A DNA stretch of 64,000 bases from Eggerthella sinensis (GTDB taxonomy: Bacteria; Actinomycetota; Coriobacteriia; Coriobacteriales; Eggerthellaceae): the NCBI RefSeq assembly GCF_003339815.1, contig NZ_PPTT01000009.1, positions 61,368 through 125,367 of the forward strand, given 5' to 3'. The notes under the pieces were generated by a model. That model was not told where the DNA came from. It worked only from the letters and a program-made list of their open reading frames with translations, and did not search any database. Shown piece after piece: positions 8,190 through 17,186 of the stretch. Within the stretch, counting starts at the first letter, position 1, and every line of letters starts with the position of its first letter. The position numbers and the translations under genes were made by a program.

Positions 8190-10771
8190 GAGCGGCCCTC
8201 CCCTTCCTGCTCGGAGGGCTGCATCATGCCGGCGCGCGAGCCGAACGTCAGATGCGTGCGCACCTTATCGCGCAGGTCGCCTTCGTCCATGTCGGCAAGA
8301 TCAACCTGATAGTCGAGGTTTTCGTGGACGTATTCGACCCCGATGAGGAACCCGTCGATGGCGACGAGCAGCACGATCCAGATCACGAGCATGAGCAGTT
8401 TGCCGTCCACGCCCACCTGCAACGTGAACATAAGCGCCAGCATGACGAGGGAGAAGGTGGCGAGCGCCGCGTATCCCGCATGCAGGTAGTGGCGGTAGCG
8501 CCGCTCGAACCGTTCGAACCGTCGGTTCAGCGTCGTGCGATACGCATCGGTGTCGAGCAGCGCGCGGATGACCGTGCGCAACCGATAGCGCTTGCGCTCC
8601 AGATCGCCCTGCTCGCACACCATGACGCCGGTTTCCGCCAGCTTGCGATCGAACAAGAGGTTGATGTTGAGCAGATACGGTCGCGCAACGAGCCCGATCA
8701 GCAGCGCAACGGGCAGGAAAAGGGCCAGATGCGCAAGGTCGATCCAGTACGCGCCGCCGTACATGCCGCCGATGGCTTCGCGCAGCGCCCCGATGCCGTA
8801 CGTGAACGGCAGAAGCGGATGGATGGCCTGGAAGAACCCCGACATCATCTCGACGGGATACATGCCCGAAGAACCGGGGATCTGCATGATGAGCAGCACC
8901 ACGGCAAGCGCCTTGCCGATGTGCTTGAACGCGATGCCGAGCGCATAGATAATGTTGAGGTACACGAACGACGCAAAGACGCCGGCCGCCACGAACGCCA
9001 CCGGCTCCACGCACTGCACGCCCAGCACGAGATCGCCGATGCACACGATGAGCGCCTGCACGGCTGCCAGCATCACGAGCAGTATCCAACGCCCGAAGTA
9101 GCCCTGCGTCGGCGTCATCCGCTCGATGCCTTCGCGATCGACTTCGAGTTTGAATATGGCGATGAGAACGAAACCTCCCACCCAGAGCGCAAGGTTCGTG
9201 TAGAAGGGCGCGACGCCGGCACCGTACGTGTCCACGGGGAATACCACCTCCGAGCGCAGCGTCACGGGCGCCGCCATGAAGCTTGCCACGTCGTCCGAGT
9301 TGAGTCCGAGGAGGGTGGAAAGCTGATCGAGCGAAGCCGATTCGTTCAGGGCCGCCAGATCGGTAGCCATGGCATCGAGCTGGCCTCGCGCCGAACCGAG
9401 CGACCAACCGGAGGACGAAAGCGCTTGTTCGGCCTGGTCGAGCGTCGATTGCATCTGCGCGACCGCAGCATCGGCCTGCGCGACAAGCGATTCGAGCGCC
9501 GAAACCGCGCCGCCGAGCGTGCCCGAGGCTTGAGCGAGGCCGTCGAGCCCGTTCGACAGCTGCGGCATCACGTCGGACGAAAGCGCGCGCTGCGACTGCG
9601 AGAGGTCCCCCGCTTCCCCCTGCACGGCGCCGCTCACCGCAGACGTAGCGTCCGCAGCGGCCACCATCGCGGTTCGCACGGTCTCGCTCGCCTGCTCGAG
9701 CATGACGATCGTCTCTTCCTGACGGTCGTTCTCCTCCTCCAGTTTCTTGATGAGCGCGGCAAGATCGGCGCTCGGATCGGGATGGGCCTCTTTAAGCGCT
9801 GCGAGTGCAGATTCGCCCTCTTTCAGCACATCCTTCGCATCGTCGAGCATGCCGTCCACGCGTTTCTGCAACGCCACGATGTCGCCCGCCGTCCTCCCGA
9901 TGGCGGCATTCGCCTGCACGGCCGCGTTGCTCGCGTACGAGCTCGCATCCCCCACCGCAGCAGACGCTGACGAGAAATAGCCGTTCGCCGCCCATCGCGC
10001 CGATGACAGGAGCGAGCTCCCTTCGCCGAGCGCCTCGGTCAGTCCCGGAAGCTCTGCCGCCAAATCGGCGAGCGTTCCCCGAGCCCGTTCGGCGGACTCC
10101 TGCGAAGAAGCAACCGTGCCCGCCATGCTCTCGAGCAGCGCCTGCGCCTGATCGAGCGCCGCGACGGCGTTGTCGACGTTCTTGACGGCGTCGCTTTCGG
10201 CCTGCGCTTCATCGTCTTCGGCTTCCCAACCCGCCTGCTGCGCCTTCCCGACGACGGCCTTGCTCACCGTTTGAACGAAGGTCTCGTTGATCTGCTGCTC
10301 TATGGCGGCGGCACCGGCGTCGGTCACCTTCGGGGCAACCGAGTTCTTCTTCTCGTTGACGTAGTATTCCAGCTGCGGCCGTTCCGCACCGCCGTATGCG
10401 GCACTCACCAAATCCGCGCTGAACCGTTCCGGGATGATGACGGCGGCGTAATACGCGCCCGAACGCACGCCTTCAAGGGCTTCCTCGGACGACACGAACT
10501 CCCAGCCGAGTTGGGTGTTGTCGTGCAAGCCGGCCACCACTTCGCTCCCCACATCGAGCGCGCCCACAAGCTTGTCCGACGTGCCCCGATCGTCGTTGCT
10601 CACGGCCACGCGGATGCCCGCCGTGTTCGCGTACGGGTCCCAGTTCGCCTCGATGCTGTACCACGCGTACAGCGAGGGTATGACGCATACGCCCAACGTG
10701 ATGACGAGCGCCACCGGGTTGCGCAGCAGCCTTTTCACGTCGCGAGCGACTATCTGGAAGATCGCGTTCAT
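8186..10771 (-). CDS. YhgE/Pip domain membrane protein (first of pair)
   Basis: An 861-residue paralogue of the protein encoded next. It has an N-terminal helix, the SNDDRGTSDKLVGAL and PERFSADLV segments, a long Ala/Ser/Gln-rich coiled coil (about 190-480) and a C-terminal polytopic part. It differs from its partner by an extra cytoplasmic segment and two further membrane helices at the C-terminus (ALATFSLVMLALMF and LLMLVIWIVLLVAIDG). The two proteins may form a heteromeric complex at the membrane; this is inferred from the ATGA overlap. A short gap of 34 bases separates it from the small membrane protein gene upstream. Confidence 0.85.
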   Translation of the reverse strand: MNAIFQIVARDVKRLLRNPVALVITLGVCVIPSLYAWYSIEANWDPYANTAGIRVAVSNDDRGTSDKLVGALDVGSEVVAGLHDNTQLGWEFVSSEEALEGVRSGAYYAAVIIPERFSADLVSAAYGGAERPQLEYYVNEKKNSVAPKVTDAGAAAIEQQINETFVQTVSKAVVGKAQQAGWEAEDDEAQAESDAVKNVDNAVAALDQAQALLESMAGTVASSQESAERARGTLADLAAELPGLTEALGEGSSLLSSARWAANGYFSSASAAVGDASSYASNAAVQANAAIGRTAGDIVALQKRVDGMLDDAKDVLKEGESALAALKEAHPDPSADLAALIKKLEEENDRQEETIVMLEQASETVRTAMVAAADATSAVSGAVQGEAGDLSQSQRALSSDVMPQLSNGLDGLAQASGTLGGAVSALESLVAQADAAVAQMQSTLDQAEQALSSSGWSLGSARGQLDAMATDLAALNESASLDQLSTLLGLNSDDVASFMAAPVTLRSEVVFPVDTYGAGVAPFYTNLALWVGGFVLIAIFKLEVDREGIERMTPTQGYFGRWILLVMLAAVQALIVCIGDLVLGVQCVEPVAFVAAGVFASFVYLNIIYALGIAFKHIGKALAVVLLIMQIPGSSGMYPVEMMSGFFQAIHPLLPFTYGIGALREAIGGMYGGAYWIDLAHLALFLPVALLIGLVARPYLLNINLLFDRKLAETGVMVCEQGDLERKRYRLRTVIRALLDTDAYRTTLNRRFERFERRYRHYLHAGYAALATFSLVMLALMFTLQVGVDGKLLMLVIWIVLLVAIDGFLIGVEYVHENLDYQVDLADMDEGDLRDKVRTHLTFGSRAGMMQPSEQEGEGRS

Positions 10772-10805
10772 CCAGCCCCTTCACTTTCCCCGAACCGAAA
10801 GAGCC

Positions 10806-11225
10806 CTACGCCTGCTTTTTGACGGCGTTTGCCAAGTAGGTGCACACGGCGATGATGAGAATGCCGATGAGCGACTGCCACTGGAACGTGCCCTGGGCAA
10901 TGCCCATGCCAAGGCTGATCAGCGACAGCACGAGGCCGATGATGCACAGCACGAAGAACGCGCCGGCCTTGCGCGGGTTCTTCGCGCCGCGCAGGCCCAA
11001 GAGGGCGATGACGACGTAGACGACGCCCGCCACGATGGTGCCCACCCCGATGCCGATGGCGGCCGTGGCCATGTTCATCGTCGTGCCGTTCACGTCCATG
11101 CTCTCGGCCGACATGCCGGGCACCTGCGAGCCCGCCGTCAGGAACACGCCCAGGAGCAGCATGAGGATGCCCCAGACCAGCAGCAGGATGGATATGACTT
11201 TCAACGCTTTTTGGGAACCGGACAT
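10806..11225 (-). CDS. Small four-helix membrane protein
   Basis: A 139-residue protein with four predicted membrane helices (about 8-28, 57-80, 88-106, 112-133) and no recognised catalytic motif. The ATG has GAGAGGA eight bases upstream. It lies 34 bases before the YhgE pair on the same strand and may be co-transcribed with it. I do not recognise the family, and a function cannot be stated. Confidence 0.7.
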   Translation of the reverse strand: MSGSQKALKVISILLLVWGILMLLLGVFLTAGSQVPGMSAESMDVNGTTMNMATAAIGIGVGTIVAGVVYVVIALLGLRGAKNPRKAGAFFVLCIIGLVLSLISLGMGIAQGTFQWQSLIGILIIAVCTYLANAVKKQA

Positions 11226-11357
11226 GATTTTTTCCTCTCTTCATCGCGTGCACACTGTTCGCACGCTGGTTGTGCATACACGCCGAAGTCGAACGCGACG
11301 TCTTCCTTCTCCCACCGTGCGCCTTCGCGCTATCCGCACCGCCCGCACCCCGTCCCT

Positions 11358-11918
11358 TCACGAGAACTTGACCGCGCACAGCACGGCGAACCCCGCCACC
11401 GTCGCGAGCGCCACCGCGTCCATGACCCGCGCCGGCACCTTCGCCAACGCCCGCTCGCAGAGCGGGTACACCGCCCACGTGTACAACATGGCCACCGCGC
11501 CGAGCGCAAGGTCGTTCACGAGCCACGCCTGCCCGAGCACGTTGAGCGGCAGCACGGAGTTATCCCATAGGGGATACTCCCCCAGCTCGTTCGGCTGGTT
11601 GAGCAGAAGCCCCATGACCAGCTCCATGACCAGGCACGCCACAACGGCGATCAGGTAGAACTCCGCCCCCGCGCCCCGCCGCGTGCGCCGGCGCGCCAGA
11701 AGGCGCTCCTTCAACGGCACGAGCACGATCGCGCACACCGCCACGCCCACCCCGTAGACGAGGAAGGGGTAGAGCGGGTCGGCCCACACGAGCGAGTCCT
11801 CGTCCACGATGCCGAACAGGTCCATGAACGAGCAGTACGCGATCTCCATCCAGTGGCCCGCCACGCTGAACACGCAGAAGTACACGGCGAGATTGCGCCA
11901 GAACACCCGGTCACGCAC
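11358..11918 (-). CDS. CmpB-like membrane protein (PF06541 type)
   Basis: A hydrophobic protein of about 186 residues that shares the block FWRNLAVYFCVFSVAGHWME with the protein encoded just upstream. This block is typical of the CmpB / putative ABC-transporter type IV permease family (PF06541), whose substrate is not established. The start is uncertain: GTG 11918 overlaps the upstream stop by 8 bases but lacks a good ribosome site, and GTG 11906 is equally possible. The overlap suggests translational coupling. The gene looks like a tandem duplicate that lacks the N-terminal half of its neighbour. Confidence 0.7.
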   Translation of the reverse strand: MRDRVFWRNLAVYFCVFSVAGHWMEIAYCSFMDLFGIVDEDSLVWADPLYPFLVYGVGVAVCAIVLVPLKERLLARRRTRRGAGAEFYLIAVVACLVMELVMGLLLNQPNELGEYPLWDNSVLPLNVLGQAWLVNDLALGAVAMLYTWAVYPLCERALAKVPARVMDAVALATVAGFAVLCAVKFS

Positions 11919-13002
11919 TCGAGGACACCGTCGCTCCCGGCGCCATGGATTGCAGGATGCCCTTCGCCGCATTCACGACGTCCTCCTCCGGCACCGCCAC
12001 GTTCACGCAGTACAGGAAGAACAGGATGCTGAAGACGATGACCACCGCGATGAACGCGATGTTCATGGCGTACGGCGGCACATGGGCGAGCAGTTTCTCC
12101 AAACCCGGATAGATAACCCAGGTCATGAGCGTGGCCACGAAGCCGAACGCAAGCGCGTTCTGCAGGCATACTTGGCCCATGAAGTTGCAGAACATGTCGC
12201 GGTAATCCCACAGCGGCAGCGTGCCGTCGGGCAGCGGCTGGTTGAGCATGAGTCCCATGGCGAGCTCGATGCTCGTGCACACGAGCGCGTTCGCCACGAA
12301 GCTCAAAGCCAGCGGCACCGCATGGCCGCGGAAATGCTTCTGCAGGAGGTTCTTGACGGGGAACAGCACGAGCACGCAGGCCACGGCACCGAAACCGTAC
12401 ACGCAGAACGGATAGAGCCAGTCGTGCCAGATCTGCGAGTTCGGATCGTAGATGCCGGGAATCAACCCGAAGCGGATGAGCGTGCAGTAGCCCGCTTCCA
12501 TCCAATGTCCCACCACGCTGAACACGCAGAAGTAGATGATGAGGTTGCGCCAGAACCCCCAGGTGCGCGGTTGGAAGTAGCCGCGGTGCTCATCGAGCTG
12601 CGCCTGCGCCTTCTCGTCGGAGAAGGGATGCACGAGCACGGCCTTGACGCGCCGCGACGTGAGGAAGTAGGCGATGAGGATGATGTCCGACGACGAGGCG
12701 ATCACCTGGTCGAGCAGGTCGAACGAGCCGGTCGCCAGGTTGTACGCCGTGCCAACGACGATGTTGAACAGGCTGAACCCGATGACGAATCCGCGCGTCG
12801 CCCGATAGCGGTGCCATATGAGCCAGAAGCAGATGCCGTCGAAGACGAGGTTCGCGTAGTCGAGGATCTCCGCGAACCCCAGCTCGTAGCTCCCCTTGAT
12901 CATGAACACCAGACCCGAGACGGTCAGCGCGATGTTGAGGGCGAAGAATACCTGGATGACCCGCATGAAGCCGAGCTTCTTCGGATTGTTGAAATCGGTC
13001 AT
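11911..13002 (-). CDS. CmpB-like membrane protein with N-terminal membrane extension
   Basis: A protein of about 363 residues. Residues 1-150 hold about four membrane helices with no recognised domain (VIQVFFALNIALTVSGLVF, FVIGFSLFNIVVGTAYNL). The C-terminal half is a CmpB-type domain (FWRNLIIYFCVFSVVGHWME, TSIELAMGLMLNQPLPDGTLPLWDY). The ATG at 13002 begins a plausible cytoplasmic start (TDFNNPKKLG); a more upstream ATG would lie close to the -10. The promoter has TATACT at 13056-13061 and a palindromic element at 13097-13115. Function and substrate are unknown. Confidence 0.7.
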   Translation of the reverse strand: MTDFNNPKKLGFMRVIQVFFALNIALTVSGLVFMIKGSYELGFAEILDYANLVFDGICFWLIWHRYRATRGFVIGFSLFNIVVGTAYNLATGSFDLLDQVIASSSDIILIAYFLTSRRVKAVLVHPFSDEKAQAQLDEHRGYFQPRTWGFWRNLIIYFCVFSVVGHWMEAGYCTLIRFGLIPGIYDPNSQIWHDWLYPFCVYGFGAVACVLVLFPVKNLLQKHFRGHAVPLALSFVANALVCTSIELAMGLMLNQPLPDGTLPLWDYRDMFCNFMGQVCLQNALAFGFVATLMTWVIYPGLEKLLAHVPPYAMNIAFIAVVIVFSILFFLYCVNVAVPEEDVVNAAKGILQSMAPGATVSSSA

Positions 13003-13055
13003 GCACGCGCAGCTTTCTACAATGGATATCGGGGCCAGTTGGTAAGGCAACGAAC

Positions 13056-13061
13056 AGTATA
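13056..13061 (-). promoter_or_regulatory. -10 element of the CmpB operon
   Basis: TATACT on the minus strand, with only a weak -35 (TTCGTC) 17 bases upstream. A weak -35 together with a palindrome 36 bases upstream of the -10 suggests an activator-dependent promoter. Confidence 0.5.
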
Positions 13062-13096
13062 CAAAGACGCAACACGTCGACGAACCGCAGCTCTCA

Positions 13097-13115
13097 GTTC
13101 AAATTTAAGTGGAAT
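13097..13115. promoter_or_regulatory. Palindromic element GTTCAA-N7-TGGAAT upstream of the CmpB operon
   Basis: TTCAA-N7-TGGAA with the same flanking G and T as the sites at 180-198 and 17228-17246. Its promoter-proximal edge lies exactly 36 bases from the -10, which is the same distance as at 17228-17246. Over 25 aligned bases the two minus-strand sites agree at 18. Confidence 0.5.
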
Positions 13116-13152
13116 GTCGCGAGACCGGAGGATCGACGCTCCGCAAACGAAC

Positions 13153-13180
13153 GAACCCGCGGCAATACGGCCGCGGGTTC
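13153..13180 (-). terminator. Terminator hairpin after the MscS-Cache gene
   Basis: A perfect 11-bp stem (13153-13163 with 13170-13180) and a 6-base loop, located 26 bases past the stop of the channel gene. It is followed on the minus strand by a moderately T-rich stretch. Confidence 0.75.
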
Positions 13181-13205
13181 GTCGCTTCCCCCTTATCGAG
13201 CACGC

Positions 13206-16200
13206 TTACCGCGTTTTGTCCTCCTCTTCCTCGAACACGTCCTCCGAGGCTTCCTTCTGCTGCTCGTTGAACTTGTCGGCGCTGCGCTTCTCGGCCGCGG
13301 TGGCCTTGCGGCGCTCGGTGGGCTCGTTGATAACCACCTGCGGGAACGGGATGCCGATATCGTACTTGTCGAACAGCAGCTTTATCTCGCGGTTCAGGTC
13401 GCGCTCGAGCTGCGCACGGTCGCCCTCGTTGCACTGCACCACGATGCGGATGGTCACGCTGTTGTCGCCCAGCTCCACGACGCCCTTGTAGAACGGGCCG
13501 TCGATGGTCTTCGGCAGGCGCTTGCGGATGTTCGGCAGCTCCTTCGCCAGGATGTTCTCCACGCGCTCGAGCGACTCGCCGTACTCGATGCCGACGTCGC
13601 ACGAAGCGTAGGACACTTCCTTCGTCATGTTGACGACGTTGCTGATGTCGCTGTTGCGGATCACCTTGATGTTGCGCGATCCGTCTTCCACCTTCGTGGT
13701 GCGCACGCCGATCTCCACCACGGTGCCGCGCCAATCGCCCACCTTGATGGTGTCGCCCACGCGGAACTCGCCCTCGAAGATAATGAAGAGCCCGCTCAGG
13801 ATATCGCTCACGAGCTCCTTCGCGCCGAAGCTGATGGCGATGGACAGGATGCCCGCCGAAGCCAGCAGCGTGGTGGTGTCCACGCCCACGAGCGCCAGGG
13901 AGTAGTACACCATGCCGATGATGGTGGCGTACTTGATGAAGCTGCCCAAGAGGCGGCACACGGTCTCGCCGCGGGCGCCCAGCACGGTGGCCAAAAGGTC
14001 GAGCAGCTTCTGCAGCGCGGTGACCACGGTCAGCGCCACGCAAATGAACATGATGCACGCCGTGATGGCGAACACGTTCACGCCGCGCTCCCACTCCCCT
14101 CCCAGGATGTAGGAGAAGATGGAGCCGCTGCCGAAGATGCGATCCTGGAACACCACGGCCACGAACACGGCGATCACCGAGACGGCCACGAGCCAGCGCA
14201 CCACCGTCACGGTCTTCTGCTCGGCCGTCTTCTCGCTCCACCTGAACGAACGGGAAAGCCAACGGCTTGCAGCCGATTCGGTCTTGGCCGTGCGCCCGCT
14301 CGGCATCTTCACGTCGAACATGCGCGCTTCGGGGTCGCTCACGGGCCCGGCCACGTACACGCTGCGCCTCGAGTCGAACGCCAGCAAGAGGAAGATCACC
14401 ACGAGGCACACGAGCGCCACGGCGCCGGTCGCCAACGTCAAGGGCACGCGCTCGCCCATGAGGTCGCCCTCGGTGCCGGCGAGGTAGAGGTAGTACTGGT
14501 CGGTTTCCGCAGACGAGGCGTAGTACGTGGTGCCGTCGATGGTGAGATAGTCGCAGAAACCGTCCTTGAGCTGGTTCTCCACCATGCCGTGCTCGAGCAC
14601 CGGCTTGCCCTCGAGGCGCGTGTCGGGGAAGTACGCGAACGTGCCGTCCGCCTTGTTCACCGCGAACGCGAAGCCGTCGGCACCGGCCTTCACGCCGTCG
14701 AGCACGCTGTCGATCTGCACGGTTTGCAGCAGGCTCTCGAGGCGCGTCGCGCGCACGCTGATCTGCACGAGGCCGTCCACCTCGCCGTCGGCGCCGTGCA
14801 GCGCCACGCCGATGTACTGGCGCAGCTCGCCCGATATCTCGTCGGACAGCGGCTCCTGCACCACCGAGTCGGCGCCCTGCAGCAGCTTCTTGAACGCGAA
14901 CGACTGATCCTCCGGGTCGTCGCTCAACTTGAAGTTCGTGTACGAGGAGTTCGTCGCCGTCAGCACGCCGTCCGCATCCATGGCGAACAGGTACTGCACC
15001 TGCAGCGCGTCGGCCAGCTTCTGCAGGTCGTCGCGGTTCTCGAGCGCGGGGTTCTGGTCGAGGATGTAGCCGGCCACCGTGGCCTTGCTCAGGTAGCGCT
15101 CGCTGTACTGGTCGTTGAGCGCCTCCATGCGCTCGGTCGAGCGCTCCATCGTGTCCACCACTTCGGCGACGCGCTCGTTATTGGCCACCGATTCGCTCGA
15201 CAGCGCGAACAGCGTCTGCATGTAGAACGACACGCCCAGGATGCCCAGGAAGCCCACGAGCGACAGCACGGCCGCCTTCCGACCGATCACCTTGTTGTAG
15301 CGCAGGGGTCCCACCTGGCTGAAGTTCGCCGGGTCGAAGCCGTGGCGCTCGTCCTCGCGCATGACGAAGATGCCGTACATGATGACCACGGTCATCACCG
15401 CGAAGAAGATGAACAGGATGACGCCCACCGTGATGTTGCGGGTGGCGGCCATGTCGCTTTCGGGCACGGCGGCGATGTAGTACGTGTCGCCGATCTTGCT
15501 CACGTTGGCGTACAGCGACGCGCCGTCGAGCGTCATCCACGAGACGGCGCCGTCTTCCAGGGCGGTCGCATCGATGCCGGCGTCGAGGGCGTCGGCGCCC
15601 ACGAGGTTCTGGTTCGGATGGTACGCGATGAGGTAGTCCTGCGCGGACACGGCGAACATGAAGCCGTGCTGCCCGATGGCGATGTTCTTGAGCACGCTCT
15701 CGGTCGAGCCCGTCACCTGCACGAGCTGGCGCAGCTCCTCGGGATTCTGCTCGATCACCACCATGGTGTCGTCGTCGATGCGCGCCGCGTAGTAGCGCAT
15801 GAGCCAGTTCTCGTCGGGCAGTTCCACCTCCACGGCCTGGGAGGGCTTGCCGTCGGCGAACACGGTGCGCAGCTGGTTGAAGCGCGACGACGAGAAGTCC
15901 GCGAGCGTGTCCTGCGCGCCGGCGATGAGGGTGCCGTCGCGACCCACCACCATGACGTTGTCCACGCCCAGCAAGTCCTGGTATTCCACCATCTTCGCCT
16001 GCGTGGCCGCGAAGCCCGCGTTGTTGTTCGCGATGAAGGCGACGCTCTCGGCCTTGGACTGGTAGATCTCGTCGAAGGTGACGGTGTTCTGCTCGACGTT
16101 CTCGTTCGCCGAAGCCAAGAGCTCGGGAAGCGCGTCGGCCTCCTGCTGCATCTCGGTGGTGTAATCGCCCAGCGACAGCTCGGTCTGCATGGAGGACAGC

Positions 16201-16277
16201 AGCACGCCCATGCCCGTCATGCTGAGCGCCGCAACCGCCACGAGGACGGCTATTTTGATTTTAAGTCTCCTAGACAT
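13206..16277 (-). CDS. MscS-family channel with two Cache-like sensor modules
   Basis: A 1023-residue membrane protein. Layout: helix 8-28; external sensor 30-280 with Cache-like features (VMVVGRDGTLIAG, MFAVSAQDYLIAYHP); helices about 283-303 and 336-356; second external sensor 357-608 (YLFAMDADGVLTATNSS, FAFAVNKADGTFAYFP); helix 612-633; then the channel with helices near 692, 733 and 780, the pore helix 800-832 (LLASAGILSIAISFGAKELVSD) and the MscS beta domain (GDTIKVGDWRGTVVEIGVRTT). MscS channels open under membrane tension; ordinary ones have about 280 residues. The sensors suggest additional control by a ligand, possibly an amino acid given the binding-protein gene 11 bases upstream. 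The ATG at 16277 has GGGGG before it. The acidic C-terminal tail EDVFEEEEDKTR is a further peculiarity. Confidence 0.9.
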   Translation of the reverse strand: MSRRLKIKIAVLVAVAALSMTGMGVLLSSMQTELSLGDYTTEMQQEADALPELLASANENVEQNTVTFDEIYQSKAESVAFIANNNAGFAATQAKMVEYQDLLGVDNVMVVGRDGTLIAGAQDTLADFSSSRFNQLRTVFADGKPSQAVEVELPDENWLMRYYAARIDDDTMVVIEQNPEELRQLVQVTGSTESVLKNIAIGQHGFMFAVSAQDYLIAYHPNQNLVGADALDAGIDATALEDGAVSWMTLDGASLYANVSKIGDTYYIAAVPESDMAATRNITVGVILFIFFAVMTVVIMYGIFVMREDERHGFDPANFSQVGPLRYNKVIGRKAAVLSLVGFLGILGVSFYMQTLFALSSESVANNERVAEVVDTMERSTERMEALNDQYSERYLSKATVAGYILDQNPALENRDDLQKLADALQVQYLFAMDADGVLTATNSSYTNFKLSDDPEDQSFAFKKLLQGADSVVQEPLSDEISGELRQYIGVALHGADGEVDGLVQISVRATRLESLLQTVQIDSVLDGVKAGADGFAFAVNKADGTFAYFPDTRLEGKPVLEHGMVENQLKDGFCDYLTIDGTTYYASSAETDQYYLYLAGTEGDLMGERVPLTLATGAVALVCLVVIFLLLAFDSRRSVYVAGPVSDPEARMFDVKMPSGRTAKTESAASRWLSRSFRWSEKTAEQKTVTVVRWLVAVSVIAVFVAVVFQDRIFGSGSIFSYILGGEWERGVNVFAITACIMFICVALTVVTALQKLLDLLATVLGARGETVCRLLGSFIKYATIIGMVYYSLALVGVDTTTLLASAGILSIAISFGAKELVSDILSGLFIIFEGEFRVGDTIKVGDWRGTVVEIGVRTTKVEDGSRNIKVIRNSDISNVVNMTKEVSYASCDVGIEYGESLERVENILAKELPNIRKRLPKTIDGPFYKGVVELGDNSVTIRIVVQCNEGDRAQLERDLNREIKLLFDKYDIGIPFPQVVINEPTERRKATAAEKRSADKFNEQQKEASEDVFEEEEDKTR

Positions 16278-16288
16278 ATGCGCCCCCG

Positions 16289-17125
16289 TTAATCCCATTT
16301 ATCCGTCAGCGCAGCGATGGTGCCGTCGTCGAGCATCGACTGCACGGCTTCGGCCACCGGCGTGCTCAGCGAGGAGCCCTTCTGCGTGGCAACGCCGTAC
16401 TCCTGCGTGTCGATGGTGTAGTCGAGGATGCTGCGGTCGGCACTCAGATACGTGTGGGCGATCGCGCCGTCCATGCACGCCGCGTCGATGGTGCCCTCTT
16501 CGAGCGCCTTGCTCAGATCCTGGTAGGAGGCAAGCTGCACCAGGCGGAAGGTGTCGAACTGCGTCATCGAGTGGTCTTCGTTCTGCTCGAGCGCCTCGCC
16601 CGAGGTGAAGCCCGACTCCGTCAGCTTGAGCGCCAATTGGGGAGCGGTGTTCGTGCCCGCCATGGTGCCGAACGTCAGGCCCTTGAGATCGTCGACGCTC
16701 GTGATGAGCGAGCTGTCCTCAACCATGACGACGGACGAGTCCGTGTAATAGGTCGGCGAGAAATCGAAGTTCTCCTCGCGCGACGCCGCGACGGAATAGC
16801 AGGCGATCATGCAGTCGACATCGCCTTCCACCAGCATCTTCTTGCGCGTATCGGGCGTGACGGTGACGAACTCCACATCGGCGTAGCCCATGCGCGCGGC
16901 CATGTCCTCCGCGATGTCGATTTCCAGCCCGTAGTACTTGTTCGTTGCCTCGTTGAGGTAGCCGAAGCCCACCACGTCGCTGCGCACGCCCACCCGCAGC
17001 GTGCCGCTGCCCGACGATGCCTTCGCATCGCTCCCGCCGCAGCCCGCCAACCCGGCGAGCAGACACGAGAGCACGAGCGCGACGAGCGCCAGCATGGCGC
17101 GTCTCGCCCCTATCGTCTTCCCCAT
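16289..17125 (-). CDS. Amino-acid-type solute-binding lipoprotein
   Basis: A 278-residue lipoprotein. The signal sequence ends in the lipobox LAGLAGC, so the mature protein is attached to the membrane. The rest is a family 3 (glutamine/lysine-type) binding protein: LRVGVRSDVVGFGY, YGLEIDIAEDMAARMGY, LVEGDVDCMIACYS, REENFDFSPTYY, LKGLTFGTMAGT. The ATG at 17125 is chosen over upstream starts because GGAGG lies six bases before it. There is no ABC permease or ATPase gene nearby; the next gene is the sensor-MscS channel 11 bases downstream. It may feed ligand to the channel's sensors, which is inference; it could also serve a transporter encoded elsewhere. Confidence 0.9.
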   Translation of the reverse strand: MGKTIGARRAMLALVALVLSCLLAGLAGCGGSDAKASSGSGTLRVGVRSDVVGFGYLNEATNKYYGLEIDIAEDMAARMGYADVEFVTVTPDTRKKMLVEGDVDCMIACYSVAASREENFDFSPTYYTDSSVVMVEDSSLITSVDDLKGLTFGTMAGTNTAPQLALKLTESGFTSGEALEQNEDHSMTQFDTFRLVQLASYQDLSKALEEGTIDAACMDGAIAHTYLSADRSILDYTIDTQEYGVATQKGSSLSTPVAEAVQSMLDDGTIAALTDKWD

Positions 17126-17186
17126 CGTTCCTCCCATTCGCAAACCATGCCTTCGCCGCCGAGGGCGAAGTAAACCGAAAATGGTA

